Positions 44,101-53,367 are shown, counted from the stretch's first letter. The stretch: 64,000 nucleotides of DNA from Cetobacterium sp050033475 (GCF_050033475.1 NZ_CP188319.1:1178001-1242000); one strand, 5' to 3'. The notes: generated from the sequence alone by a model not told the origin. Numbers and translations: made by a program.

Positions 44101-44370
44101 TTATCTTATTATCCTAAAATCTTCATAGGCAGGCTTATCAATAGTTTCCTGGAAAATATCTCTTACATGGCTAAATCCAGAACCTATTTTTAAGTATTTT
44201 TTAAAATTTTCAATGGTTAAATCATTGGATTGGGCAAAGATTTCCACAGAACCATCAGGTAGGTTCTTAACTGTTCCATTTATTCCTAATTTATTAGCGT
44301 TGAGATAGGCAGTGAATCTATAACCTACCCCTTGGACAAGACCTTTAATTATGAAATGATATGTTTTCAT
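44101..44370 (-). CDS. acyP: Acylphosphatase
   Basis: Small cytosolic hydrolase of acyl phosphates, 89 residues. The signature KGLVQGVGYRFTAYLNA has the catalytic Arg, and NLPDGSVEIFAQS carries the usual strand before the second motif. ATG 44370 overlaps the end of the AroB-phosphatase gene by 26 bases, with GGAGG 8 bases upstream. Confidence 0.93.
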   Translation of the reverse strand: MKTYHFIIKGLVQGVGYRFTAYLNANKLGINGTVKNLPDGSVEIFAQSNDLTIENFKKYLKIGSGFSHVRDIFQETIDKPAYEDFRIIR

Positions 44371-46339
44371 AGATCATTCCTCCCTCTAAATTATCCGATT
44401 CAGAAACAATAATGGTATTTTTATTTAGCATATCCATAATAGTTAGTAATAAAAGATTTCCAGAAATAATAACGTCAGCTCTATTATACTGTAATCCTAC
44501 AATTTTCTTTCTTTCTTCTAAATCTTTTGACATGAAAAGAGCAAGATTGCTTTCTATTTCATTTCTAGATAGGGGATATAAATCCACTTCCTCTGGATCA
44601 TATATTTCCATGGATTTTAAAACTGAAACATTGGTAGTTACGCTTCCAGCAACACCCACAAGGGTAAAATCTAAATTTCTAAACTCTAAAATTTCCTCTA
44701 GATTTTCCTGGAACCATTTTTGACATTGAAGAATATTTTCAGTGGAATAATTTTGATCCTTGAAAAATATTTCTGTGGCTCTTACAACACCTACATTGAA
44801 ACTTCTTGCAAATTCTAAATTATCTTTTTCTCCCAGGGCAAATTCTGTACTTCCTCCACCGATATCTATAATCATAATTTTATTTTCAAAACGACTGGAA
44901 TTTCCAAGGAAACCAAATTTTGCTTCAAGTTTTCCAGGAATGCAGATGATTTCTATATTTGCTCTTTTCTTTACAAGATTCATGAAATAATCTCTATTTT
45001 CAGAATCTCTAGTGGCTGAAGTTGCAAAGGCTTTTATTTCACAGACACCCATGGATTTAGAAATTTTTGAAAAGGCTTCAAGGGCTTCTACAGTTCTTTC
45101 CATGGCTTCTGGAAGAAGGTATCTATTTTTATTTACATCCTGTCCAAGACGAGTGGTTGTAACACCCTTATATAATTTTTTTGAAATAGTTATCTGATGA
45201 TTATTTTTTTCAACTTCTCCAATGAAAAGTCTGCAGGAATTAGTTCCAATATCCACAATGGCCTTTAAATATTTTTTAGAAAAAATATCATTTATATGGG
45301 AAATATTTTCTAGGGCTACCTTTTCCTTGGTTAAGTATCCATTTTTAAATAAAATAAAATTGATAGAATCTAAAGAATTTTTCTTATCCTTCATCATAAG
45401 TTCAATTAATCTATTTATTTCCACATGAACTGGTTCACAATCTAATTTAAAATCTAAGAATAGATTTTGAATTTCTAAAAATTTTTCCTGGGTAATATAG
45501 TTTAATTTTTTAGAAAGGGCCCCAGCAAAAATAATTCCCTTGGCAACTCCCTCTCCGTGGGAAATATGTTGGAAATTATATAGAGTTTCCAGGGCATGAC
45601 CATAGGTATGTCCAAGATTTAAATAGGCTCTGATTCCAGTTTCTAGTTCATCTTCCTCCACAATGGATTTTTTAATTTCACAGGAATAATAGATCATTTC
45701 TTCTAAAATATTTTCATCTAGAGAAAGAATTTCTTTTATATTTTTTCTTAGGAAATTAAAATAATTTTTATCCTTGGAAATAAAACTATGTTTTAAAACT
45801 TCTCCCAATCCAGATTTAAATTCTATTTCAGGCAGGGTTTTTAAAAAATTTGTATCAATGAAAACTTCCAAGGGTTGTTTGAAAAGTCCAATCATATTCT
45901 TTCCAAGGGGATGATTAACAGCAACCTTTCCACCTATGCTGGCATCAACTTGAGCTAAAAGAGATGTGGGACATTGGATAAATTCAATTCCTCTCATGAA
46001 AGTTCCAGCGGCAAAACCTCCAATGTCACAGACAACACCTCCTCCAAGGGAAATGATCAGAGAATTTCTGTTGAAATTATTTTCAATCATAAAGGTATAG
46101 ATGTCCATTAAAGTTTTTTCATTTTTATAAATTTCTCCATCTGGAATTTCAAAGTAAAAAATATCCTTTCTAAAAAGGTTATTTAGAACTTCTTTTCCAT
46201 AAAGGGAACCTACAGTGGTATTGGTAAGTAATAAAATTTTATCAAAGTTTTCTATTGAAGAATTTATTTTATCTATAATATTATTTCCTATGGTAATAGA
46301 GTATTGCTTACTTTTGGTATTCATTTTTAATTTATACAT
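44345..46339 (-). CDS. aroB: Fused 3-dehydroquinate synthase and Ppx/GppA-type phosphatase
   Basis: 664 residues in one uninterrupted frame. About 1-345 are AroB, which closes DAHP to 3-dehydroquinate in the shikimate pathway: SLGGGVVCDIGGFAAGTFMRG, PTSLLAQVDASIGGK, and metal ligands in SGLGEVLKHSFI and LNLGHTYGHALE. About 350-664 are an ASKHA exopolyphosphatase/pppGpp phosphatase: VDIGTNSCRLFIGE, AFATSATRDSEN, IIDIGGGSTEFALGE and GVAGSVTTN. The phosphatase part lacks the HD-like C-terminus of long Ppx proteins. The two activities share no known pathway. ATG 46339 follows GGAGGGAG. Confidence 0.92.
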   Translation of the reverse strand: MYKLKMNTKSKQYSITIGNNIIDKINSSIENFDKILLLTNTTVGSLYGKEVLNNLFRKDIFYFEIPDGEIYKNEKTLMDIYTFMIENNFNRNSLIISLGGGVVCDIGGFAAGTFMRGIEFIQCPTSLLAQVDASIGGKVAVNHPLGKNMIGLFKQPLEVFIDTNFLKTLPEIEFKSGLGEVLKHSFISKDKNYFNFLRKNIKEILSLDENILEEMIYYSCEIKKSIVEEDELETGIRAYLNLGHTYGHALETLYNFQHISHGEGVAKGIIFAGALSKKLNYITQEKFLEIQNLFLDFKLDCEPVHVEINRLIELMMKDKKNSLDSINFILFKNGYLTKEKVALENISHINDIFSKKYLKAIVDIGTNSCRLFIGEVEKNNHQITISKKLYKGVTTTRLGQDVNKNRYLLPEAMERTVEALEAFSKISKSMGVCEIKAFATSATRDSENRDYFMNLVKKRANIEIICIPGKLEAKFGFLGNSSRFENKIMIIDIGGGSTEFALGEKDNLEFARSFNVGVVRATEIFFKDQNYSTENILQCQKWFQENLEEILEFRNLDFTLVGVAGSVTTNVSVLKSMEIYDPEEVDLYPLSRNEIESNLALFMSKDLEERKKIVGLQYNRADVIISGNLLLLTIMDMLNKNTIIVSESDNLEGGMIYENISFHN

Positions 46340-46472
46340 GGATTAACTCCCTCCAATATTATTTCTAAGAATATATATTTAAATTATAATCGAAATTATC
46401 AGAAACATCAATTTACATCTTATTAAAGATATGGTATTTTATAAGTATAAATTCTAAACAATGGAGGGGTTT

Positions 46473-47309
46473 ATGCAAGGTTTAAAAACTTTTATGCTTA
46501 TGTTTGTAATGACAATAATGCTTATGTTCATAGGTAGTTTAATAGGTGGTCGTGGGGGAATGATCATAGCTTTAATAATAGCTGGAGGAATGAATTTCTT
46601 TTCCTATTGGTTCAGTGATAAGATGGTGTTATCTATGTATGGTGCACAACCACTGGCTCCAGAGGATAGGGTTTATAAAATAACAGCAAATTTAGCAAAG
46701 AGAGCAAATTTACCCATGCCTAAGGTATATATGATAAATGAAGAGCAACCAAATGCCTTTGCCACTGGAAGAAATCCAGAGCATGCTGCTGTGGCAGTTA
46801 CAAGAGGATTGGCAGATATTATGACTGATGATGAATTGGCAGGAGTAATAGGTCATGAATTAGGACATGTAAGTCATAGAGATATTTTAATTGGAACTGT
46901 GGCAGCTACCTTGGCAGGAGCAATAACTTATATGGCTAATATAGCTAGATGGGCAGCAATATTTGATGGAAGTAGAAGAAGAGACGAGGAGGACAGCAGT
47001 CCCTTTGTGCTCATACTTGTATCTATTTTAGCTCCCATAGGGGCTATGTTGGTACAGATGGCAATATCTAGAAGTAGAGAATATAAGGCCGATGATTTTG
47101 GAGCACAGGTAAGTGGAAATCCACTTTATTTGGCCAATGCCCTTAGAAAATTACAAACATGGACAAGCAGAATACCAATGGATGCCAATCCAGCTACGGA
47201 GAATATGTTTATAGTTTCTCCTCTGGCAGGAAGTAAAATGGCAAACTTATTCAGTACCCATCCAAGTACGGTGGAAAGAATAAGAAGATTAGAAGAAATG
47301 GCAAGATAA
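46473..47309 (+). CDS. htpX: Zinc metalloprotease HtpX
   Basis: Membrane-bound M48 protease for quality control of membrane proteins. 278 residues; two N-terminal membrane segments, HELGH zinc motif at about residues 127-131, further helices and the third ligand Glu in SREYKADDFGA. ATG 46473 is chosen over ATG 46461 because GGAGGGG lies between them. Confidence 0.95.
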   Translation: MQGLKTFMLMFVMTIMLMFIGSLIGGRGGMIIALIIAGGMNFFSYWFSDKMVLSMYGAQPLAPEDRVYKITANLAKRANLPMPKVYMINEEQPNAFATGRNPEHAAVAVTRGLADIMTDDELAGVIGHELGHVSHRDILIGTVAATLAGAITYMANIARWAAIFDGSRRRDEEDSSPFVLILVSILAPIGAMLVQMAISRSREYKADDFGAQVSGNPLYLANALRKLQTWTSRIPMDANPATENMFIVSPLAGSKMANLFSTHPSTVERIRRLEEMAR

Positions 47310-47314
47310 AGATA

Positions 47315-47344
47315 GGGCAGTTAGAGTGGTCTAACTGTCCTTTT
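47315..47344 (+). terminator. Terminator after htpX
   Basis: GGGCAGTTAGA/TCTAACTGTCC stem followed by TTTT; the rhodanese gene starts 18 bases later, so part of the transcripts may read through. Confidence 0.82.
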
Positions 47345-47361
47345 AAATTCAGGAGGAAAAG

Positions 47362-48681
47362 ATGAAAGGGTTAATACTGGGAACAATGGCTATATTATCC
47401 ATGACAGTTTTTGGAGAAAATATAACCACAGAAAAATTAGCAGCAAATTTAAATAATCCTCAATATATAATTGTGGATACGAGAGAAAGTAGTTATTTCA
47501 ATGGTTGGCCAGAGGAGGGAAGAACAAGAGGGGGACATATTCCAGGAGCTACTGATTTTTCCTATAGATGGTTAGATGAAGAAAATTTAAATGAAAAAAA
47601 TACAGCAATTTTAATGGAGAGATTAAAGGAAAAAAATATTTTAAACTCTGAGAAGAATATAGTTTTATATAGTACTAGTCTTAAGGAAAATGAAAAGGTA
47701 GAAAATTATTTAAAAAAATTAGGAGTAAAAAATATTTATACCTATGATTTTAATCAGTGGGAAAAGGATGACACTAAACCCTTAGTACAATTTAAGGGAT
47801 ATGAAAAGTTAGTACCAAGCTATTGGGTGAATCAATTGATAGAGGAAAAAAATCCAAAGGGATATGATGGAAAGGGATATGAAATCTTTGAAGTATCTTG
47901 GGGACCTTTGAATAGTGCTGTAACATATTTGAAAGGACATATTCCAGGAGCAGTACATATAAATACAGATAATATTGAACCACCACCAGAATGGATGATA
48001 AATAGTGATGGAAATTTAATTAACTTTGCTAAGTCCATGGGAGTAAATAAGGATAAAACTGTTGTTTTATATGGAGAAAATGTAATGGCGGCCTATAGAT
48101 TGGCTATTATATTTCAATACTTGGGAGTAAAGGATGTTAGAGTTTTAAATGGAGGATATAAAGCTTGGACTAGGGAAGGTTATCCGACCAAAGCTGGAAT
48201 AGAAAATAATTCTTCTGTAAGATTTTTTGGTAGTTCACAGCCTTTAAATAAAAATTATATTTTAAATATAAATGAAGCCAAGGAAGTAATTGCCAATAAT
48301 AAAAAAGATCAGTTATTGGTGGATATAAGATCCTATGATGAAAGAATTGGAAAAACATCTGGTTATACCTATATGCTTAGAAAGGGAAGAATTAAAGGTT
48401 CTGTTTGGGGAATGGGAGGAACAAGTTCTGTTACCCTAGAAGATTATAGAAATATAGATGATACCATGAGAAATGGAAATGAAATTTTATCCATGTGGAA
48501 TAAATTAAATATTGATGCCAATAAAAAATTAGTATTTTTCTGTGGATCAGGTTGGAGAGCATCGGAAGTTTTATTCTACTCTGAAGTATTGGGATTAAAG
48601 GGCAATAGTATATATTCCAATGGATGGATGGAGTGGAGTAAAAATAGTACTAATCCAATAGAAATGGGAGTTGAAAAGTGA
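47362..48681 (+). CDS. Exported triple-rhodanese protein (thiosulfate sulfurtransferase-like)
   Basis: 439 residues with a signal peptide (MKGLILGTMAILSMTVFGE). Three rhodanese folds follow, about residues 20-150, 160-290 and 300-435. The first loop reads LYSTSLKEN and the second LYGENVMAA, both without catalytic cysteine. Only the third keeps it (C394 in FFCGSGWRAS). It probably moves sulfane sulfur outside the cytoplasm, with domains 1-2 structural. ATG 47362 follows AGGAGGA. The stop overlaps the next gene's GTG. Confidence 0.9.
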   Translation: MKGLILGTMAILSMTVFGENITTEKLAANLNNPQYIIVDTRESSYFNGWPEEGRTRGGHIPGATDFSYRWLDEENLNEKNTAILMERLKEKNILNSEKNIVLYSTSLKENEKVENYLKKLGVKNIYTYDFNQWEKDDTKPLVQFKGYEKLVPSYWVNQLIEEKNPKGYDGKGYEIFEVSWGPLNSAVTYLKGHIPGAVHINTDNIEPPPEWMINSDGNLINFAKSMGVNKDKTVVLYGENVMAAYRLAIIFQYLGVKDVRVLNGGYKAWTREGYPTKAGIENNSSVRFFGSSQPLNKNYILNINEAKEVIANNKKDQLLVDIRSYDERIGKTSGYTYMLRKGRIKGSVWGMGGTSSVTLEDYRNIDDTMRNGNEILSMWNKLNIDANKKLVFFCGSGWRASEVLFYSEVLGLKGNSIYSNGWMEWSKNSTNPIEMGVEK

Positions 48682-49166
48682 AATTATTGAGGAAATTTTT
48701 ATTAATAATTATCATTCTAAGTTTTACAGGATGTGGAGTTACTTTAAGGGAAAATGATAAGAAAATTTCTAGATATTTTACAGCAAAGGAAGCATTATAT
48801 AGTGATACGGCTAAAAGATATGGAATAAGGAATATTCCCCTATCAAGGGCCACAGATAATATATATTATTGTGCATATAGAATGGATAAGGTTAGAAGAT
48901 TATTGGGAACACCTATCTATGTCAATAGTTGGTATAGATCTCCAAGGGTAAATAGAAAAGTTGGTGGAGTTAGAACTTCAGCCCATGTGGAAGGATTGGC
49001 AGTTGATTTTAGAACAAAGAAGGATGCAAAATATATTTATAAAAAACTTAGAAAATCTAGATTGAGTTATGACCAATTGATTTATTATCCAAGACAGAAA
49101 AGATTTCATATTGCCTTTAAAAGAGATATAAAAAAAGAGAGAAGACAAGCCTTTATAAAATATTAG
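48678..49166 (+). CDS. Lipoprotein of the peptidase M15 (D,D-carboxypeptidase-like) family
   Basis: 162 residues with a lipoprotein signal (LLRKFLLIIIILSFTGCG). The M15 zinc motif is present as TSAHVEGLAVDF, with the second histidine in RFHIAFKRD and the YRSPRVNRKVGG substrate loop. It likely trims peptidoglycan peptides. GTG 48678 is the start; it overlaps the previous stop (GTGA), implying coupled translation. Confidence 0.87.
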   Translation: MKLLRKFLLIIIILSFTGCGVTLRENDKKISRYFTAKEALYSDTAKRYGIRNIPLSRATDNIYYCAYRMDKVRRLLGTPIYVNSWYRSPRVNRKVGGVRTSAHVEGLAVDFRTKKDAKYIYKKLRKSRLSYDQLIYYPRQKRFHIAFKRDIKKERRQAFIKY

Positions 49167-49191
49167 ATTGTCTAGGATAAAGGGAGAGTAT

Positions 49192-50643
49192 ATGAGTAGA
49201 TACGATATTACCATAGTCCATTTAAATGATATTCATGGAAGAGTAGAGGATGGAAATACCAATATAGGGTTTTCGAGATTAAAAAATTTTATAGAAGATT
49301 TAAGAAGTAATAAAAATAACGGTAGAGTTTTCTTAGTTGATTCAGGAGATACGATTCATGGAACTATCTTTGCAAATTTATCTAAGGGAGAATCCATGGT
49401 GGAGGTTTATAATCATTTGGGATTTGATTTTGTAACTCTAGGGAATCATGATTTTAACTATGGATATAAAAGATTAAAGGAATTAAATTTAAAAAAGAAT
49501 TATAGTACCTTGGTTAATAATTTAAAAGATTTAGCCACAGGAGAATTTATAGGAAAACCCTATGAGATAGTTGAAGTGGAAGGATTAAAAATATGTTTCT
49601 TTGGAATTATAACTCCAGAAACTTATTATAAGACAAACTCTAAAAATATAAAGGGTGTAGAAATAGAGGATCCAATTTTAGCAACAGAAAAAATGTTAAA
49701 TGAAATAAATAAAAAAGAAAAAAATATAGACTATAAAATAGCTATTACCCATTTGGGAGATGAAATTTCCACAGAGGAAAAAAATAGAAGTAGTTACTTG
49801 GCTAAAAAATTTCCAGAGATAGATTTAATCTTAGATGGTCATAGCCATGCAATATATGAAAAACCAGAGAAGATTGAAAAAACTTCCATAGTTCAAACGG
49901 GATGTTATAGTAACAATGTAGGACTGTTACAAATTAAAATTTTAGAAAAAAATATAGATTATAGATTAATTCCTAAGGAAGAAATTCATGAAAATTATCA
50001 ACAGGACATGGAAGTTGAAAATATAATTGATGAAATTATAGATAATCAAAGGGAATTGATGAATAAAATTATAGGTGAAACCTCTGTTTATTTAGAAGGA
50101 AATAGAGATTTGGTTAGATCTAGAGAAACTAATTTTACTCAATTGGTTACGGATTCTATTCTATGGAAAACTGGAGCAGATGCTGTTCTTATAAATGGAG
50201 GAGGGATTAGAGATTCCTTACCTCCTGGACAAATAACTCTTGGAGAAATTCTAAGAGCTATTCCCTTTGGAAATTATATAATAACAAAGGAAGTTAAAGG
50301 TTCAGATATAAAGGAAGCCTTGGAAAATGGATTAAAAGCATATCCTAATTCCTTGGGAGCCATGGCACAAATTGCAGGAATGGAAGTAATTTTCAATCCC
50401 AAGGAAGAAAATTTTAAAAGGGTAAAGGAAGTAAAAATTGGCTCAGAAAATTTATGTTTAAATAAAAGATATAAACTGGCTGTAACTGATTTTATGTCCC
50501 TAGGAGGAGAGAATTATAATTCTCTAATAAACAGCAAGGAAGTTGGTCATTATCAAGGAATTGATGATATTTTAATAGAATACATTGAAAAAATTGGTGT
50601 GGGGGATCGAAAGGAAATCCAACCAAGATTAATAGCAATATAA
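49192..50643 (+). CDS. 5'-nucleotidase/UDP-sugar hydrolase-type metallophosphatase
   Basis: 483 residues. N-terminal metallophosphoesterase domain with VHLNDIHGR, DSGDT, TLGNHDFNYG and ILDGHSHA; C-terminal 5'-nucleotidase domain with NGGGIRDSLPPGQ and DFMSLGGENYN. No signal peptide is visible, unlike most UshA-type proteins, so it may act in the cytoplasm. ATG 49192 follows AGGGAGAG. Third gene of the rhodanese-M15-nucleotidase unit. Confidence 0.9.
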   Translation: MSRYDITIVHLNDIHGRVEDGNTNIGFSRLKNFIEDLRSNKNNGRVFLVDSGDTIHGTIFANLSKGESMVEVYNHLGFDFVTLGNHDFNYGYKRLKELNLKKNYSTLVNNLKDLATGEFIGKPYEIVEVEGLKICFFGIITPETYYKTNSKNIKGVEIEDPILATEKMLNEINKKEKNIDYKIAITHLGDEISTEEKNRSSYLAKKFPEIDLILDGHSHAIYEKPEKIEKTSIVQTGCYSNNVGLLQIKILEKNIDYRLIPKEEIHENYQQDMEVENIIDEIIDNQRELMNKIIGETSVYLEGNRDLVRSRETNFTQLVTDSILWKTGADAVLINGGGIRDSLPPGQITLGEILRAIPFGNYIITKEVKGSDIKEALENGLKAYPNSLGAMAQIAGMEVIFNPKEENFKRVKEVKIGSENLCLNKRYKLAVTDFMSLGGENYNSLINSKEVGHYQGIDDILIEYIEKIGVGDRKEIQPRLIAI

Positions 50644-50644
50644 A

Positions 50645-50677
50645 AAGTATCCCGGATTTTATTCTGGGATACTTTCA
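50645..50677. terminator. Bidirectional terminator
   Basis: AAAGTATCCCGG/CTGGGATACTTT stem between the convergent nucleotidase and replication-initiator genes. Confidence 0.85.
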
Positions 50678-52452
50678 TTTTTTAAGGAATTTTCAAGTAT
50701 TGTATCAATGGATTCTATGGTTAAATTTTTCTTCATAAAATCCTTCGTCAATCTTAACATAATATTTATTTTTAATGTTTTCATAAGTTCCGAAGGAATA
50801 TCTAACATGAAGGCATAGGTTTCAATATATTCATAGACATATTTTTTTAAAAGAATTAAGTTATTAGTTCTATCTTCTTGAATAGAATTATTTTTAACTT
50901 CTATTTCTACTTTTTTTTCAACCTGAGGTGTGGAGTTTGATATTTCTTTTAAAATATCAGGATGGAGATTTAAATATTTATCTATTAAGGAATCCTTAGC
51001 AAATTGAAAGGCTTTCTTTTGAATATTTGTCTCTAGTCCTCCGCACTGGTGGATATAGTCCCTATAAACTAAATTTAAAATTTTATTTTGGCTTTCTTCA
51101 TTTAAATAGGAAAATTTTTCAAAATACTCTGAAAGACTTTGAGGTTCAGAGTTTTCCTTGGAACAAAAGTCTAAACTAGGTTGCTGTATTTTTTTTGGCA
51201 ATTGAATTTCTTCAGACCAATTATTCTCTAAGGATTTTATGAAATAGCTTCTAATTTTTGTGGCTTTTTTAAGTTTTGTATAGTAGGCAGCTTTTTTAAT
51301 ATCTTCAACCTTATATTTATTAGAAAGATCAATGATAGTTTTTTTCATGGTTGAAAGGGTTTTAGCCTTTGATGGCAATAGATTCATGATTTCATTTATA
51401 TCTTCGTCACTGATGGTATAACAATCCATATAGTCTTCTGCCACATCGGTTATGGCAAGACCTTTAAAGGAATTTTTATCTTGGAAAAAATTATTTTGTT
51501 TCAATTGATTGTGGGATTCTTCAAAGAAAAATTCAATTTCTGCAGATTCCCAAGTGGAATTTTTAATAATATTAAAATCCTTAATTAATTTTTTTCTTTT
51601 TAATTCTTCACAGGCTGAGATCAAAGTATTTACACTTCTAGTCATATAGCTTTTGCTATGTTTTAAAGGAATCCTTTTTAGAATGGTGACAATAGGCTGG
51701 GTAAGATAAAGTTTATTAAATCTCCATTTATTTATCATCATATATATTCCTCTTGCTGTGGATGTGTTTATATCCAAAAGAAGATCAGCATCATAAACTA
51801 AGTAACCTTTTTTTATAATATTTTTGTAGAAATGATCAGAAAGAGAGACCTTATAGATTTCCTTAATTCTTCTATCCTTGAAGAATTCAAATTCCTTATG
51901 ATTTCTAGATTTTCTTGTGATAATGGTAATATTCATTATATTGGTAATAACGGCTGATTCAATAAGACCACCAAAATCATTGGAGTAAAGGGAATTTTTG
52001 AAGGTGTAAGAGGTTTCAGAAAGTTTAATTAATGAATCTCTAATTTCATTTCTATAAAATGCTCGAGAACTTCTGGTTTCTAAGTTCATATTATCTAAGA
52101 TTTCACTGGCAGTTACCACAAACTCCCTTCCATAATTACATTTTTTCATAATTTTTATCAGGGCCAAGAAAACTCTTTCCTCAAATTCTCCTGGAATTGT
52201 GGAACCTGCTATGGGCTTAACTTCAATATATTTATCTTTTCTCTTGTTAAAATAATAAACAACAACTTGATTTATTTTTCTTTTTCTATTTTTAGAAAAA
52301 ATAGGATATTCAATAATGTTCATATCTATTCTAACTAAATTACGATGGGCTTGCTCTATTAATTCTTCTTCTGGGAAATCTAGATATTCTTCGACAATTT
52401 CAGTTTCCCCTGTATCGATTACTTCCATATCTAAATTTTCTAATTTTTTCAT
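50659..52452 (-). CDS. Replication initiator protein A (RPA)-type protein, plasmid-like
   Basis: 597 residues. The N-terminal half resembles the RPA initiator family: VVYYFNKRKDKYIEVKP, a winged-helix-like stretch with ELDNMNLETRSS-type spacing (residues about 105-135), ITNIMNITIITRK and ARGIYMMINKWRF. The C-terminal part is charged and unassigned. Such proteins start plasmid replication by binding iterons. ATG 52452 is the likely start; an in-frame ATG at 52485 would put the AGGAGG site inside the gene. No partition or mobilisation genes are adjacent. It may be a domesticated plasmid gene. Confidence 0.75.
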   Translation of the reverse strand: MKKLENLDMEVIDTGETEIVEEYLDFPEEELIEQAHRNLVRIDMNIIEYPIFSKNRKRKINQVVVYYFNKRKDKYIEVKPIAGSTIPGEFEERVFLALIKIMKKCNYGREFVVTASEILDNMNLETRSSRAFYRNEIRDSLIKLSETSYTFKNSLYSNDFGGLIESAVITNIMNITIITRKSRNHKEFEFFKDRRIKEIYKVSLSDHFYKNIIKKGYLVYDADLLLDINTSTARGIYMMINKWRFNKLYLTQPIVTILKRIPLKHSKSYMTRSVNTLISACEELKRKKLIKDFNIIKNSTWESAEIEFFFEESHNQLKQNNFFQDKNSFKGLAITDVAEDYMDCYTISDEDINEIMNLLPSKAKTLSTMKKTIIDLSNKYKVEDIKKAAYYTKLKKATKIRSYFIKSLENNWSEEIQLPKKIQQPSLDFCSKENSEPQSLSEYFEKFSYLNEESQNKILNLVYRDYIHQCGGLETNIQKKAFQFAKDSLIDKYLNLHPDILKEISNSTPQVEKKVEIEVKNNSIQEDRTNNLILLKKYVYEYIETYAFMLDIPSELMKTLKINIMLRLTKDFMKKNLTIESIDTILENSLKNESIPE

Positions 52453-52479
52453 GGAATGATAGATCCTCCTATAATTTTT

Positions 52480-52725
52480 AATCATTAATCTATACTATTT
52501 AATAAAAAAAATATCTTTTAATCATTAGTCTATATCAATTTTACTATAAAAGTTCAATTTTACATAGAAATTTTATAAAAATCTCTAAAATAGTATAGAG
52601 AAAGTGAGTAAAAAATATATAATAGATTAATGTAGGCAAATGATATAGAAAAAAGTTGAAGTTATATATAGATTAAGGTATAGATATATTATAGAGTAAT
52701 GTATACAAATAGTATAGAGAAAAGT
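52480..52725. repeat. Iteron-like repeats upstream of the initiator gene
   Basis: Core TATAGAnTAATG occurs five times: minus strand at 52480-52494 and 52520-52534; plus strand at 52621-52635, 52667-52681 and 52690-52704. Two larger 35-base direct repeats (52622-52656 and 52691-52725) match at 29 positions, and TAGTATAGAG recurs at 52591 and 52710. The first copy begins 28 bases upstream of the initiator start. No DnaA box was noticed. Confidence 0.65.
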
Positions 52726-52754
52726 ATAAAAAAAAATCAATTTTCATCTTTTAT

Positions 52755-52797
52755 AAACCCTTGAAAATATTGAATAATTTTCACAAACCCTTGAAAA
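52755..52797. repeat. 13-base direct repeat pair
   Basis: AAACCCTTGAAAA at 52755-52767 and 52785-52797, 30 bases apart, in the AT-rich gap between the initiator and cold-shock genes. Function unknown. Confidence 0.55.
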
Positions 52798-52901
52798 ATA
52801 AAAGTGCTACAACAATATAAAACAATTTAACAAAAAAAACATAACAAACTATAGAGATACATATTTTTGAAATTATTGAATGTTTTTTTATAAAATAAAG
52901 T

Positions 52902-52930
52902 TTGACTATCAATATAAAGTGTGGTATTAT
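52902..52930 (+). promoter_or_regulatory. Promoter of cold-shock gene with long 5' UTR
   Basis: TTGACT, 17-base spacer, TATTAT. It predicts an untranslated leader of about 125 bases before ATG 53062, a length typical of cold-shock mRNAs. Confidence 0.78.
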
Positions 52931-53061
52931 TAGAGTATAGGTTTGATGTTTGAATAAAAGATTAGATATTTAATATAAGTACTATCACGGATTGCCTTAT
53001 ATTATTATTATTAATCCTTTAAAACATTAAAGTAATTAATTTTTATTTTATGGAGGTAATC

Positions 53062-53262
53062 ATGAAAGGTACAGTTAAATGGTTTAATCAAGAGAAAGGA
53101 TTCGGATTCATCACTGGTGAAGATGGTAAAGACGTATTCGCTCACTTCTCTCAAATTCAAAAAGAAGGATTCAAAACTTTAAACGAAGGTGAAGAAGTAA
53201 CTTTCGATATCGCTGAAGGACAAAAAGGACCTCAAGCAACTAATATCGTAGTAGCTAAGTAA
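53062..53262 (+). CDS. Cold-shock protein (CspA family)
   Basis: Single-strand nucleic-acid chaperone of 66 residues. RNP motifs KGFGFI and VFAHFS are intact. ATG 53062 follows TGGAGG; an ATG at 53050 lies upstream of that site. Codon use (AAC, TTC, ATC) is less AT-biased than in neighbours, consistent with high expression. Confidence 0.96.
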   Translation: MKGTVKWFNQEKGFGFITGEDGKDVFAHFSQIQKEGFKTLNEGEEVTFDIAEGQKGPQATNIVVAK

Positions 53263-53270
53263 TAGAGCTA

Positions 53271-53300
53271 AAAGCTATGGAGAGATCCATAGCTTTTTTT
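53271..53300 (+). terminator. Terminator of cold-shock gene
   Basis: AAAGCTATGG/CCATAGCTTT stem followed by a T-run, 9 bases after the stop. Confidence 0.9.
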
Positions 53301-53304
53301 ATTA

Positions 53305-53333
53305 TTGTTAAAATAAAAAAAATAAAGTATACT
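53305..53333 (+). promoter_or_regulatory. Promoter of the 25-aa ORF unit
   Basis: TTGTTA, 17-base spacer, TATACT, about 35 bases before the small ORF. Confidence 0.7.
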
Positions 53334-53367
53334 CTATTACTTACGGGATAATAGAGGGGGAATGAAA

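Noticed and set aside
52480..52800. CRISPR array
   Set aside because: Repeats are short, imperfect and in both orientations, spacing is irregular and no cas genes are present.
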